NCBI RefSeq assembly: GCF_902498845.1
Contig: NZ_CABVLM010000002.1
Span: forward strand, 403,063 to 467,062
DNA length: 64,000 nucleotides
Source: Pseudoalteromonas rhizosphaerae
Lineage (GTDB): Bacteria > Pseudomonadota > Gammaproteobacteria > Enterobacterales > Alteromonadaceae
Reading direction: 5' to 3'
This document shows positions 1-8,155 of this stretch, piece after piece. Positions within the stretch are counted from its first letter, which is position 1; each line of letters begins with the position of its first letter. A program made the translations under genes and the position numbers. A model generated the notes under the pieces. It was not told the origin of the DNA. It did not search any database and saw only the letters and a list, made by a program, of their open reading frames with translations.

Positions 1-469
1 ACATAAAGGGGTGAGTCTAAGCCTTTATGTAATGGGGAAAATACATATTCGAAAGAGCCCAGTTGTTGAACAAACTGTTGTAAAGTTAACACCTTCAGAT
101 GCATATGCGTTGAATATTTTTTCAGGGTATAAATCTGGCGATGGTGCTTTGTCATGTAAAAAGAAAGATGGCGCAAATGATAAATTTGGTATTTATATCG
201 CCTCTAACGCTGATATGTTCGCGACAATTTATTCTCCCTTAACTGATGTTAGAGTTGATGCCGGAGCTCGTTATACCGGTTCTATCCGCGGAGGCAGCGT
301 ATCAAATTGCGGTAATGGTGAAACGAGATACGATGTTGCATTAAAAAACATGACTTCAGGTGGTGGCTCAAATGGTGGAGCTAAAATTACCTTTTTAGGC
401 TGGTCATATAAAGCACCGGAAAACACCACTGAAGGGCCCGAAGAAGATCCCCCAGAAGCAACGTTATAA
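1..469 (+). CDS. Hypothetical protein, 5' end outside window
   Basis: The reading frame is open from the first bases of the window to a TAA at 467-469, so the true start probably lies upstream. The GTG at 11 has a GGG directly abutting it, which is not a normal ribosome-binding distance. The visible ~155 residues have no motif I recognise. They contain two cysteines (in LSCKKKD and VSNCGNG), a glycine/serine-rich stretch (TSGGGSNGG) and an acidic, proline-rich tail (EGPEEDPPEATL). The composition suggests a small exported or surface beta-rich protein, but no function can be assigned. A strong terminator follows at once, so this is the last gene of its transcript. Confidence 0.6.
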   Translation, partial: HKGVSLSLYVMGKIHIRKSPVVEQTVVKLTPSDAYALNIFSGYKSGDGALSCKKKDGANDKFGIYIASNADMFATIYSPLTDVRVDAGARYTGSIRGGSVSNCGNGETRYDVALKNMTSGGGSNGGAKITFLGWSYKAPENTTEGPEEDPPEATL

Positions 470-480
470 AACCACTTGAT

Positions 481-512
481 AAAACGGCTAACTGATAAGT
501 TAGCCGTTTTTT
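481..512 (+). terminator. Rho-independent terminator
   Basis: A perfect 13-bp inverted repeat (AAAACGGCTAACT, loop GATA) is followed by a T-run. It lies 12 bases after the stop of the first ORF. Confidence 0.9.
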
Positions 513-660
513 GTTAAAAATAATTTTATGTCATTTAAACCTTTTTACTTACATCTCACGTCTAACTATTCAAGAAACTTAAAATTCTGAAAGATCGTAT
601 TTCCTGAGTGCTTAGGTATACTCATTTCATAATAATAATCATAAAGGGACAACATCAACG

Positions 661-1212
661 ATGTTGATAGATGCAAAACATGCTTTTACACAGCTAAGCG
701 AAGATGCACTTATTACCCGTGTAAAAAGCGGTGATCAAAATGCTTATGCTGCACTTTATGAATTACATGTAAAGCGGGTTTATGGATTGTGCTTACGGTT
801 ACTCGCAGATCGCGAACATGCCGAAGATGCAACTCAAGAAGTATTTGTGCAGCTGTGGCATAAAATCGCTAGCTTTGAAGGGCAGTCACAGTTTTCAACT
901 TGGCTGCACAGTGTCACCAGTAATATTGCGATTAGCTATTTACGTAAACATAAAAATTGGTTGCAAAAAGTAGTGAGCTTCGAGCAAAGCGGTATGGGTG
1001 AACAAAGCGCAACAGATTGCCAAGGTCTAAATGGACTCGACAAGTTAGTATTACGACTACCTGAGCGAGCTCGTATGGTATTTGTGCTGCACGCCATTGA
1101 AGGTTATCGCCATGAAGAGATTGCCACTATGTTAGGAATGGCAGTGGGTTCTAGTAAGTCGCAATTTCATCGCGCCCGTCAGTTATTAAAAGAGTGGTAT
1201 GAAAATGAGTAA
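661..1212 (+). CDS. ECF-type RNA polymerase sigma factor
   Basis: A 183-residue sigma-70 family factor of the extracytoplasmic-function class. Region 2 spans about residues 30-95 and includes the core-binding motif DATQEVFVQLW and the FSTWLHSVTSNIA segment. Region 4, with its helix-turn-helix, spans about 125-180 (LPERARMVFVLHAIEGYRHEEIA, split by the recognition helix GSSKSQFHRAR). There is no region 1 or 3, as usual for ECF factors. AAAGGG lies 12 bases before the ATG. The stop overlaps the start of the next gene, a probable anti-sigma factor, so the two are translationally coupled. The inducing signal cannot be read from sequence, and I found no convincing ECF promoter upstream for autoregulation. 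Confidence 0.9.
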   Translation: MLIDAKHAFTQLSEDALITRVKSGDQNAYAALYELHVKRVYGLCLRLLADREHAEDATQEVFVQLWHKIASFEGQSQFSTWLHSVTSNIAISYLRKHKNWLQKVVSFEQSGMGEQSATDCQGLNGLDKLVLRLPERARMVFVLHAIEGYRHEEIATMLGMAVGSSKSQFHRARQLLKEWYENE

Positions 1213-1681
1213 GCCTAATTTTGAAACATTTTTAGCTGAGTCAATCAATAACACTGAGTCAGAGATCACACCACAAAAAGATTTATGGCCAGGTATCGAA
1301 AAAGCATTAACGCATGCTCCACAAGCGCAAGGTAAAGCTGCGCTGTGGCCTAAATTAGCGGGTGTGGCAGCATGCTCGGTGGCGGCTTTATTAACCGTGC
1401 AGTTGCTGTTTTCCGGCTCTGAGCCTGCGACAAGTGTGGTGATGAGTGACTATTTTACCCAGCAAAAACAAACCTTGTTGGTGCAATATCAAAATCAGCC
1501 TGCATTGACAGATAACTGGCAACAGCAATTAACAGAATTAGAGGACGCTGAGCGGGCAATAAAGCAAGCACTCGACAATGAGCCTGAGAATCCAGCGTTA
1601 TTAAAAATGCTCGCACAGGTTTATCAGCAGCAATTAGATCTAATCAATAAGGTGCATGCACCGAAGTGGCAACAAATTTAG
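1205..1681 (+). CDS. Probable membrane-anchored anti-sigma factor
   Basis: A protein of about 158 residues with one hydrophobic segment (around residues 50-70, LAGVAACSVAALLTVQLLF). This splits a cytoplasmic N-terminus (with PQKDLWPGIEKAL) from a glutamine-rich, mostly helical periplasmic part. One TM, position directly after an ECF sigma gene and overlap with its stop are the hallmarks of an anti-sigma factor, although no HxxxCxxC zinc motif is present. Two ATGs are possible, 1199 and 1205; the second is taken here. The anti-sigma role is inference from topology and context. Confidence 0.7.
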   Translation: MSKPNFETFLAESINNTESEITPQKDLWPGIEKALTHAPQAQGKAALWPKLAGVAACSVAALLTVQLLFSGSEPATSVVMSDYFTQQKQTLLVQYQNQPALTDNWQQQLTELEDAERAIKQALDNEPENPALLKMLAQVYQQQLDLINKVHAPKWQQI

Positions 1682-1692
1682 GAGTATCAACC

Positions 1693-2637
1693 ATGAAAAC
1701 ATTACTATTAGCACTAACTTTATTGCCGTTTTTCGCCTCTGCTGGTGAGAAAATCAATGAACAAATTGAGGTGCCCGCTAATAAGCGTATTTTTATAGAT
1801 AACCAACGCGGTGATGTACGTATTGAGGGCTGGGATAAATCACAATTACAGATCACCGGTGAGCTTGATGATAAAGCACAAGGATATCGTTTAGAAGTGG
1901 CAGGGGACCGTATCGAATTTATCGTTAAAATGCCGCGTAACAATAATAACGGTTGGAATAGTGGCGATGGTTCTCAATTAGTTATTTATATGCCAAAGAG
2001 CAGCGAACTTGAATTTACCGGTGTTAACGCCACTATCAGTGCTAAAAATTTGATCGCCGGGGCTGATATTGATGTCGTTAATGGTGATATTAACTTACAA
2101 AACATCAGTGGCAATATTAGTGTGGATACCGTTAATGGTGATGTCAGTGCGGTAGGCTTAAAAGGTGATATACGCTATGAAACCGTAAACGGCGAAATTA
2201 ATGACAAAGACTCACAAGGCACGCTGCGCTTTACTGCTGTCAATGGTGATATTAAATCCAAAACAGCAGCTCAAGAAGTTCGCTTAGAGAATGTTAATGG
2301 CGATATCGACTTTGCTTTTCAGGCATTAAAAAGCTTACGTATTAGCACGGTAAATGGTGAGAGTGAAATACATATTAATGAATTACTAAAAGGTGCGCAA
2401 ATTACTTATGAATCTGTTAGTGGCGATGCCGATTTTTACTTCCCGACGGATGTTTCTGCGCGGTTTGAAATTGAAGCGCATGCCAATGGTAAAATTATTA
2501 ATGAGTTGAGTGACGATAAAGTTAAAAAAGCGAAATATGGGCCATCAAGTGAATTGGAGTTTGCGGTTAATGGTGGTGATGCTGATATTGAAATAGACAC
2601 TATCAGTGGGCGCATAGAATTACGTAAGCAAAAGTAA
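1693..2637 (+). CDS. DUF4097 family exported beta-solenoid protein
   Basis: 314 residues. The ATG at 1693 is chosen because GGAG lies 8 bases upstream and it begins a clean signal peptide (MKTLLLALTLLPFFASAGEK). The mature part is built of repeating units carrying VNGD or VNGE about every 20 residues (around residues 120-235: VVNGDINL, TVNGDVSA, TVNGEIND, AVNGDIKS, NVNGDIDF, TVNGESEI). This is the pattern of DUF4097, whose members are predicted beta-helices. The C-terminus ends with another such turn (AVNGGDADIEIDTISGRIEL). It is co-oriented with the sigma/anti-sigma pair and only 11 bases downstream, so it is probably a target or sensor in the same envelope-response operon. The molecular function of the family is not established. 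Confidence 0.8.
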   Translation: MKTLLLALTLLPFFASAGEKINEQIEVPANKRIFIDNQRGDVRIEGWDKSQLQITGELDDKAQGYRLEVAGDRIEFIVKMPRNNNNGWNSGDGSQLVIYMPKSSELEFTGVNATISAKNLIAGADIDVVNGDINLQNISGNISVDTVNGDVSAVGLKGDIRYETVNGEINDKDSQGTLRFTAVNGDIKSKTAAQEVRLENVNGDIDFAFQALKSLRISTVNGESEIHINELLKGAQITYESVSGDADFYFPTDVSARFEIEAHANGKIINELSDDKVKKAKYGPSSELEFAVNGGDADIEIDTISGRIELRKQK

Positions 2638-2645
2638 TCTCCCGT

Positions 2646-2676
2646 AGCAAAGTAGGAAAAGAAATCCTGCTTTGCT
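2646..2676 (+). terminator. Hairpin after the sigma/DUF4097 operon
   Basis: A 12-bp stem with one G:T wobble (AGCAAAGTAGGA / TCCTGCTTTGCT) and a 7-base loop. Only a short CTTT follows, so it may be a weak terminator or an mRNA 3' stabiliser. Confidence 0.5.
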
Positions 2677-2737
2677 CTTTGCACAACGTAGCCAAGTAGA
2701 TAGAATAGAGGCCATTCATTGTTAGTATTGCGAAGTT

Positions 2738-4117
2738 ATGGCTAAACCAGATAAACAAGTCGACACTCTTAAAGTTCCTCCTCATTCCATTGAAGCAGAG
2801 CAATCTGTTTTAGGTGGCTTAATGCTTGATAATCAAGCCTTTGACCGTGTTGCCGAGTTGGTAGTTTCGCAAGATTTCTATACACGTACCCATAAGCTTA
2901 TTTTTGAAGCCATGGTCGAGCTTGCTGAAATAGGCGATCCAATCGATTTGATCACCATATCAGAGAGCTTAGAGAAAAAGAATTTACTCAGTGGTATCGG
3001 TGGTTTTGCTTATTTAGCTGAAATTGCTAAAAATACGCCAAGTGCGGCGAACATCGACGCCTATGCGAATATCGTACGCGAACGTGCTGTGGTACGTGAA
3101 ATGATTGGCGTTGCCAATGAAATAGCCGAAGCAGGTTTCAATCCGGAAGGGCGCACCAGCCACGATTTACTCGACTTTGCAGAGAGTAAAGTGTTTAAAA
3201 TTGCTGAGCAGCGGACAAAAAGTAATGATGGTCCGCAAAGTATTCACAGCATTTTAGAAAAAACAGTCGATAAAATCGAAGAGTTGTACCAATCGCCACA
3301 AGATGGTGTGACGGGGGTAAGTACCGGTTATGCCGATCTAGATAAAATGACCACTGGTTTGCAGCCATCAGATTTAATCATTGTGGCCGCCCGTCCGTCG
3401 ATGGGTAAAACCACATTTGCGATGAACTTAGCTGAACATGCCGCAATGACACAAGATAAGCCTGTGCTTATTTACTCATTAGAAATGCCCTCGGAGCAGA
3501 TTATGATGAGGATGTTGGCATCCCTTGGTCGAATTAATCAGACCAAAGTGCGCACCGGTCAATTGGATGATGACGATTGGGCGCGTCTTTCATCAACTAT
3601 GGGGCTACTGATGGAAAAAGGAAAGATGTATGTTGATGATGCATCAGGTCTAACTCCAACAGATGTTCGCTCACGTGCGCGTCGTATTGCTCGTGATCAC
3701 GGTGGGATAAGTATGATCATGGTCGATTACTTGCAGCTAATGCGCGTTCCCAGCCTCTCTGATAACCGTACTTTAGAAATTGCTGAAATCTCACGGTCAC
3801 TTAAATCATTAGCAAAAGAACTCCAATGCCCAGTCGTAGCACTGTCGCAGCTAAACCGTACTCTAGAGCAGCGTGCCGATAAACGCCCAATTAACTCCGA
3901 CTTACGTGAATCAGGCTCTATCGAGCAGGATGCCGATTTAATCATGTTTATCTACCGCGACGAAGTATATAACGAAGACAGTACTGAGAAAGGGATTGCT
4001 GAAATTATCATAGGTAAACAACGTAATGGTCCAATTGGTAAAGTACGTTTAACTTTCCAAGGTCAGTTCTCGCGTTTTGATAATTACGCCGGACCTGCTG
4101 TAGACGACGATTACTGA
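2738..4117 (+). CDS. dnaB: Replicative DNA helicase DnaB
   Basis: 459 residues, near the usual DnaB length. The N-terminal domain that binds primase (from PHSIEAEQSVLGGLMLD) is followed by a linker and the RecA-like ATPase. Walker A is AARPSMGKTTFA, and the walker B region reads MIMVDYLQLM. The arginine-finger region and DnaB-type C-terminus (LRESGSIEQDADLIMFIYRDEVY) are present. It unwinds DNA ahead of the replisome as a hexamer. Its TGA shares one base with the ATG of alr. rplI, upstream of dnaB in Escherichia coli, is not here; the upstream neighbour is the DUF4097 gene. Confidence 0.98.
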   Translation: MAKPDKQVDTLKVPPHSIEAEQSVLGGLMLDNQAFDRVAELVVSQDFYTRTHKLIFEAMVELAEIGDPIDLITISESLEKKNLLSGIGGFAYLAEIAKNTPSAANIDAYANIVRERAVVREMIGVANEIAEAGFNPEGRTSHDLLDFAESKVFKIAEQRTKSNDGPQSIHSILEKTVDKIEELYQSPQDGVTGVSTGYADLDKMTTGLQPSDLIIVAARPSMGKTTFAMNLAEHAAMTQDKPVLIYSLEMPSEQIMMRMLASLGRINQTKVRTGQLDDDDWARLSSTMGLLMEKGKMYVDDASGLTPTDVRSRARRIARDHGGISMIMVDYLQLMRVPSLSDNRTLEIAEISRSLKSLAKELQCPVVALSQLNRTLEQRADKRPINSDLRESGSIEQDADLIMFIYRDEVYNEDSTEKGIAEIIIGKQRNGPIGKVRLTFQGQFSRFDNYAGPAVDDDY

Positions 4118-5196
4118 TGCGTTTAGCTATTGCCGAAATTAACTTACAAGCACTTGCTCATAATTTAGCGCAAGTGCGACAGTTTGCGCCTAATAGTAAA
4201 GTTATGGCGGTATTAAAAGCCAATGCTTATGGCCATGGTTTAGTGAAAATAGCGCAGCACCTTAATGATGCTGACGCATTTGCAGTGGCACGAATAGATG
4301 AAGCTCTAGCACTGCGGGCGGGTGGGCTGACCAAGCCTATTGTGTTGCTGGAAGGTTTTTTCCATCAAGATGATTTGCCGATTTTATTAGCCAATAACTT
4401 TCAAACCATTATCCATGATGAAAATCAGCTCAGGGCACTTGAAAATGCAAAGCTCGATGAACCAATCAGTTGCTGGTTAAAAATCAATACCGGTATGCAT
4501 CGTTTAGGGATTGCACCAACGCAGTTGAATGATTTTTATCAGCGCTTGCAAGCGACGAATAACGCTAAAGATACAATCAATTTAATGACGCACTTTTCCA
4601 GTGCCGATGATGTTAATGATCCCAAAACAGCTGAGCAAATTGCTTTGTTTGATTCATTAGTGCAAGGCAAACAACAAGCACATTGTTTAGCAAATTCGGC
4701 TGGTATTATAGCTTGGCCTGCAGGTCATGGCGACTGGGTGCGTCCAGGCTTGATGATGTATGGTGTATCACCACTGCTTAACACTTCTGGCAAAGACCAT
4801 CAGCTGAAGCCAGTGATGCGCTTAACCACTAAGGTCATTGCAATTCGCGATGTTGATGCCGCGCAAGGTGTTGGTTATGGTGGTTGTTGGCAAAGTGCTC
4901 AGCCGACTAAGCTTGCAGTGGTTGCCATGGGCTATGGTGATGGTTATCCGCGTCATGCTAGACATGGCACACCTGTAGTGATTGCTGGCAAACGTTATGG
5001 TATTGCTGGCAACATCTCTATGGATATGATCAGTGTTGATATTGGTGCAAATGCTGATGGCATCAAAGTCGGCGATGAGGTGGTAATGTGGGGCCCAGAA
5101 TTACCCGTTGAAGAAATCGCCCAATGTGCCACGACAATCCCTTACGAGTTAGTCTGTAATATTACCCCACGGGTAAGCTATGAATATTTAGAGTAA
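4117..5196 (+). CDS. alr: Alanine racemase
   Basis: 359 residues, the same length as the E. coli enzyme. It interconverts L- and D-alanine for peptidoglycan, using PLP. The PLP lysine is K34 in AVLKANAYGHG. The second catalytic residue, the tyrosine of the C-terminal barrel domain, lies in GVGYGGCW. The NISMDM motif near residue 300 is also conserved. It overlaps the dnaB stop by one base, the dnaB-alr pairing seen in many gammaproteobacteria. Confidence 0.97.
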   Translation: MRLAIAEINLQALAHNLAQVRQFAPNSKVMAVLKANAYGHGLVKIAQHLNDADAFAVARIDEALALRAGGLTKPIVLLEGFFHQDDLPILLANNFQTIIHDENQLRALENAKLDEPISCWLKINTGMHRLGIAPTQLNDFYQRLQATNNAKDTINLMTHFSSADDVNDPKTAEQIALFDSLVQGKQQAHCLANSAGIIAWPAGHGDWVRPGLMMYGVSPLLNTSGKDHQLKPVMRLTTKVIAIRDVDAAQGVGYGGCWQSAQPTKLAVVAMGYGDGYPRHARHGTPVVIAGKRYGIAGNISMDMISVDIGANADGIKVGDEVVMWGPELPVEEIAQCATTIPYELVCNITPRVSYEYLE

Positions 5197-5205
5197 TGCT
5201 AAGCG

Positions 5206-5445
5206 TTACTCTTTGATAAAATACACATCGCTAAAACCCATGCGAGCAAACTCTTCATCACGAAAATTACGCACTGCCGCTGAGCCTTTTGAAGTCATAG
5301 CAATTTGCTGTTCCATCTTTAAATAATTTGTTAAATCAATCCCTTCAGCCGCAGCAATAGCCTGATACATATCACGGTATTTATCTTTTGCAAAATTAAT
5401 TTCGCGAGGCTGATTTTTAAATTTGTACGTAATGCGTCGTGCCAT
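5206..5445 (-). CDS. Small conserved protein, DUF2960-like
   Basis: 79 residues, basic at the N-terminus (MARRITYKFKNQPREI) and without a signal peptide or TM. The layout, including the segment AAAEGIDLTNYLKMEQQ, resembles the DUF2960 family of marine gammaproteobacteria as I remember it; function unknown. It is convergent with alr, with only 9 bases between the stops. Real coding is supported by an ATG with a purine-rich stretch upstream and by protein-like composition. Confidence 0.7.
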   Translation of the reverse strand: MARRITYKFKNQPREINFAKDKYRDMYQAIAAAEGIDLTNYLKMEQQIAMTSKGSAAVRNFRDEEFARMGFSDVYFIKE

Positions 5446-5576
5446 GAGTCACTCATAAAATAATTTAATTGCGTTAATTTTACACCTTCTTCGACATCCG
5501 CTCTACCTTTGAATGACTTGTAGCTTAGCTCAAGTTACAATAACGGTCATATTTTTAAATAAACCAAGGAATTGTC

Positions 5577-5828
5577 ATGAAATTATCTGTAGAGATCAGT
5601 AAGTACCCACTTCATCAAGATTATATCCCATTTATTAAGGGGTTTATTGATCGCTTAAATGAATATGACGATTTAAAAGTAATAACAAATACCTTGTCGA
5701 CGCAAATTTTTGGTGATTACGATTTAGTAATGTCTGTGCTTAGTACTGAGATAAAGCGTTCATACGAAGAGTTTGGCAAAGCTATTTTTGTTTGTAAATT
5801 CCTCAATGGTGATCTCTCTCCCCAATAG
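5577..5828 (+). CDS. YkoF-like thiamine/HMP-binding protein
   Basis: 83 residues preceded by AAGGA at good spacing. The sequence (MKLSVEISKYPLHQDYIPFI, later VMSVLSTEIKRSYEEFG) fits the ferredoxin-like YkoF/DUF77 fold. Family members bind thiamine or its pyrimidine moiety in the cytoplasm. The next two genes are a PnuC-type transporter and a small-molecule kinase, so the trio looks like a vitamin B1 salvage operon. Substrate binding is inferred from family and context. Confidence 0.7.
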   Translation: MKLSVEISKYPLHQDYIPFIKGFIDRLNEYDDLKVITNTLSTQIFGDYDLVMSVLSTEIKRSYEEFGKAIFVCKFLNGDLSPQ

Positions 5829-5853
5829 CAGCTAAAGCCTTAGTGGATCAATT

Positions 5854-6477
5854 ATGGAATTTATTACAGAAACTCTCGCAGGGTTTACTGCAATGTCGCA
5901 CTGGGAATATATCGCAGTGGCGCTCTCTATGGCATATTTGCTATTAGCAATAAAAGAAAACCTGTGGTGTTGGCCTGCAGCATTTTTTAGCACCCTTATT
6001 TATACCATAATGTATTGGAATGGTGCTTTATTAATGGAATCGCTATTGCATTTTTACTATATGTATATGGCGGTTTATGGGTGGGTAATATGGCGAAAAG
6101 GCGACGCTAATAAACATCAATTAGTGATTACCTCATGGCGCTTGCATCAACACTTATTCATCATTATTGCGACTTCGATTGTGGCATTAATATTTGGTTA
6201 TGTTATGAACAATCATACCCATGCAGACTTTGCTTATTTAGATAGTTTTACAACCTGTTTTGCTGTTGTTACAACGTATTTAGTCGCAAAAAAAGTACTG
6301 GAAAATTGGCTGTATTGGATTGTTATTGATGCGGCTTCGATGTACTTGTATTACGAGAAAGGCTACTACCCAACATTAGCGCTGTTTATTTTTTACACCA
6401 TAATGGCAGCATGGGGGTTTAAAACCTGGTATGAAGAGTACGAGCAAAATCAAGCTAAGCCTTTGGCGCAATTATAA
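5854..6477 (+). CDS. pnuC: PnuC/PnuT-type vitamin transporter
   Basis: 207 residues with about seven hydrophobic segments and the tryptophan/tyrosine-rich signatures of the PnuC family: KENLWCWPAAFFSTLIY near the N-terminus and NWLYWIVIDAASMYLYYEKG near residue 150. PnuC carries nicotinamide riboside; the related PnuT carries thiamine. Here the neighbours, a thiamine-binding-like protein and a kinase that could trap the substrate by phosphorylation, favour PnuT. The sequence alone does not settle the substrate. Confidence 0.85.
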   Translation: MEFITETLAGFTAMSHWEYIAVALSMAYLLLAIKENLWCWPAAFFSTLIYTIMYWNGALLMESLLHFYYMYMAVYGWVIWRKGDANKHQLVITSWRLHQHLFIIIATSIVALIFGYVMNNHTHADFAYLDSFTTCFAVVTTYLVAKKVLENWLYWIVIDAASMYLYYEKGYYPTLALFIFYTIMAAWGFKTWYEEYEQNQAKPLAQL

Positions 6478-6485
6478 GAAGCAGT

Positions 6486-7292
6486 ATGACAGGTAAAGAA
6501 ATTAGCGGCATTTTTGCCGCTTTTGATCCACAACTAAAGGTATTGAGCAATGAGCGGCTATTTAGCGGTTTAAGTAACGATAACTTTTTAGTGCGTACTG
6601 CACAGCAGGCTTTTTTATTAAAGTGCTATCGCGAGCATTGGCCAGTGCAGGGCTTGGCAGCACAAACTGTATTTGCGCAGCAGCAGGTATGCCCCAAACC
6701 ACTGTGGACTGATGAAGTTAACAAGCTGGCGATTTTTGAATACCTAGAGGGGGATATTGCACAAGGGGATTACACTTTAGAGTTGCTGCAAAAGTTGATT
6801 GCTTTTCATTGCCATGATGTTGTTACTGAGGCGATGGATATAAAGTATGAGCTGGATTTTTATAAACAAACTCGCTTATATCAGCAATATCAAGCAAGCG
6901 TTGAGGATGCATTAAAGCAAATCGCGTTATTACCCCGTGATGAAGGTTTTTGCCATAATGATTTAGTAAAAGAAAACATTATTGTGAATAGCCAAGGCAT
7001 GTTTTTAATTGACTTTGAGTACGCTAAAAGTAATGACGTATACTTCGATTTAGCAGCACTAACTGTTAGCTTTGCGTTGAATGATAAGCAAAAAAATAGC
7101 TTACTTTCAAACTACCAACAGCAATTGCCTGCTATTCAAAAATTTCACTATTCACTGCAAAAGCTTGAATGCTATCAGTTGGTGTTTTTAGTGTTGTGTA
7201 TTTGTTGGTATAGCGCACGCTCAGTCGATAATAAAGTGACTGAGTTGCGTACGCAGTTGGATTGTTTGATTAGCTCAATGGATCATCGTTAA
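6486..7292 (+). CDS. Aminoglycoside/choline kinase-fold phosphotransferase, probable thiamine kinase
   Basis: 268 residues. The catalytic loop reads GFCHNDLVKENIIV (HxDxxxxN type, around residue 157) and the metal-binding motif LIDFEYA follows about 20 residues later. Both are typical of the APH/ChoK superfamily that includes thiamine kinase ThiK. It starts 8 bases after pnuC, so it is in the same operon. Phosphorylating an incoming vitamin would give metabolic trapping. Its stop overlaps the stop of the opposite-strand gene by 4 bases. Confidence 0.75.
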   Translation: MTGKEISGIFAAFDPQLKVLSNERLFSGLSNDNFLVRTAQQAFLLKCYREHWPVQGLAAQTVFAQQQVCPKPLWTDEVNKLAIFEYLEGDIAQGDYTLELLQKLIAFHCHDVVTEAMDIKYELDFYKQTRLYQQYQASVEDALKQIALLPRDEGFCHNDLVKENIIVNSQGMFLIDFEYAKSNDVYFDLAALTVSFALNDKQKNSLLSNYQQQLPAIQKFHYSLQKLECYQLVFLVLCICWYSARSVDNKVTELRTQLDCLISSMDHR

Positions 7293-7471
7293 AGACCACC
7301 AAAACGCGCCGCAAGTTCTTTGTATTTTGCAACTTCATCTGCATCAAATAGTGGTTCGCCGTTTTCATCAACAGATTTCGATATTAATAAACTTTCCCGG
7401 GCAAGACGCTTTACACGTTCAACTTTAACCCCTAAAAACTCCGCTACTTGCTCGGTTGACATTAAACTCAT
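7289..7471 (-). CDS. Small helix-turn-helix DNA-binding protein
   Basis: 60 residues. The N-terminal part (STEQVAEFLGVKVERVKRLARE) is a helix-turn-helix of the excisionase/MerR N-terminal type. The C-terminal part (LFDADEVAKYKELAARFGGL) is a helix. GAGGAAG lies just upstream of the ATG. No integrase or phage gene is nearby, so it is more likely a stand-alone regulator than a phage excisionase. Target unknown. Confidence 0.7.
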   Translation of the reverse strand: MSLMSTEQVAEFLGVKVERVKRLARESLLISKSVDENGEPLFDADEVAKYKELAARFGGL

Positions 7472-7585
7472 AGATACTTCCTCATGTTAAACCTTTTACA
7501 AGCGCCTTAAAAAGTCGTTAAACGGGCATTTATATGTTGCAAAATGGTTAGTGATTTTTATTAAGTATAATTTAATAGCTGTTTT

Positions 7586-7615
7586 TTGCTTGCTTGTGAA
7601 GTAATTTATTATAAT
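7586..7615 (+). promoter_or_regulatory. Possible sigma-70 promoter for tRNA-Arg
   Basis: TTGCTT at 7586-7591 and TATAAT at 7610-7615, with an 18-base spacer. It lies about 105 bases before the mature tRNA, which implies a processed leader. Confidence 0.4.
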
Positions 7616-7727
7616 TTGCTGAATTATTAAGCATCTAAGCGATAGAAGCTAGCATTTAATTGCATATGCCTTTATTATTGCTCGGCCTAAGCACTGATAT
7701 CGCGAGTTGGTGTGGTGGCACAAATGT

Positions 7728-7802
7728 GCTCTCGTGGTGAAATGGATATCACGTGGCCCTCCGGAGGCTGAGTTGTAGGTTCGATCCCTACCGAGAGCGC
7801 CA
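7728..7802 (+). tRNA. tRNA-Arg (anticodon CCG)
   Basis: A full cloverleaf can be drawn. The acceptor stem GCTCTCG pairs with CGAGAGC, the D stem is GTGA/TCAC, and the anticodon loop CTCCGGA gives anticodon CCG (codon CGG). The T stem is GTAGG/CCTAC with loop TTCGATC. The discriminator is G and CCA is encoded. Confidence 0.95.
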
Positions 7803-8155
7803 TTTGCAATAATGCCCAGCCTTTCATCAAAGGCAATCAATACTAACTCTCTATCTTACTCCACAGTGTTTGCCCTCAATCACACTCTTTTAGTACTCAT
7901 GATGTAAATAAACCCCTACCAATATTTAGAATTAATTAAATTGCACAAGTGGTAAAACTGACAACTGGACTATACTCATAATTCATTATCTTAGGGAATT
8001 GTATTATGCACTACAGCTCGCCTCCATTAAAAATGGGGGGATTACAGTTTCATGTCCTTTTGCATATTAAGTAAGTCGAGCACAGTTGTTATTAGGCAAT
8101 GCCTGTGAGTGTTGTGTTAAATGAGCTCTTTAGCAAAGGGTACTCTGGAGATTGA
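7803..8155. other. 353-base gap between tRNA-Arg and the sensor kinase gene
   Basis: It holds a short hairpin (GCCTTT-catc-AAAGGC, 7819-7834) without a T-run, so it is not a convincing terminator. An ATG at 8006 has AGGGA 8 bases upstream and opens a 22-codon frame ending at 8074. This could be a leader peptide or chance. I see no RNA gene or repeat. Confidence 0.4.

Noticed and set aside
5446..5576. A TPP riboswitch before the YkoF-like gene.
   Set aside because: The conserved sequence boxes and stems are not present in the 130-base gap.
7289..7471. A phage excisionase marking an integrated element next to tRNA-Arg.
   Set aside because: No integrase, attachment repeat of the tRNA 3' end or other phage gene is found in the flanks.
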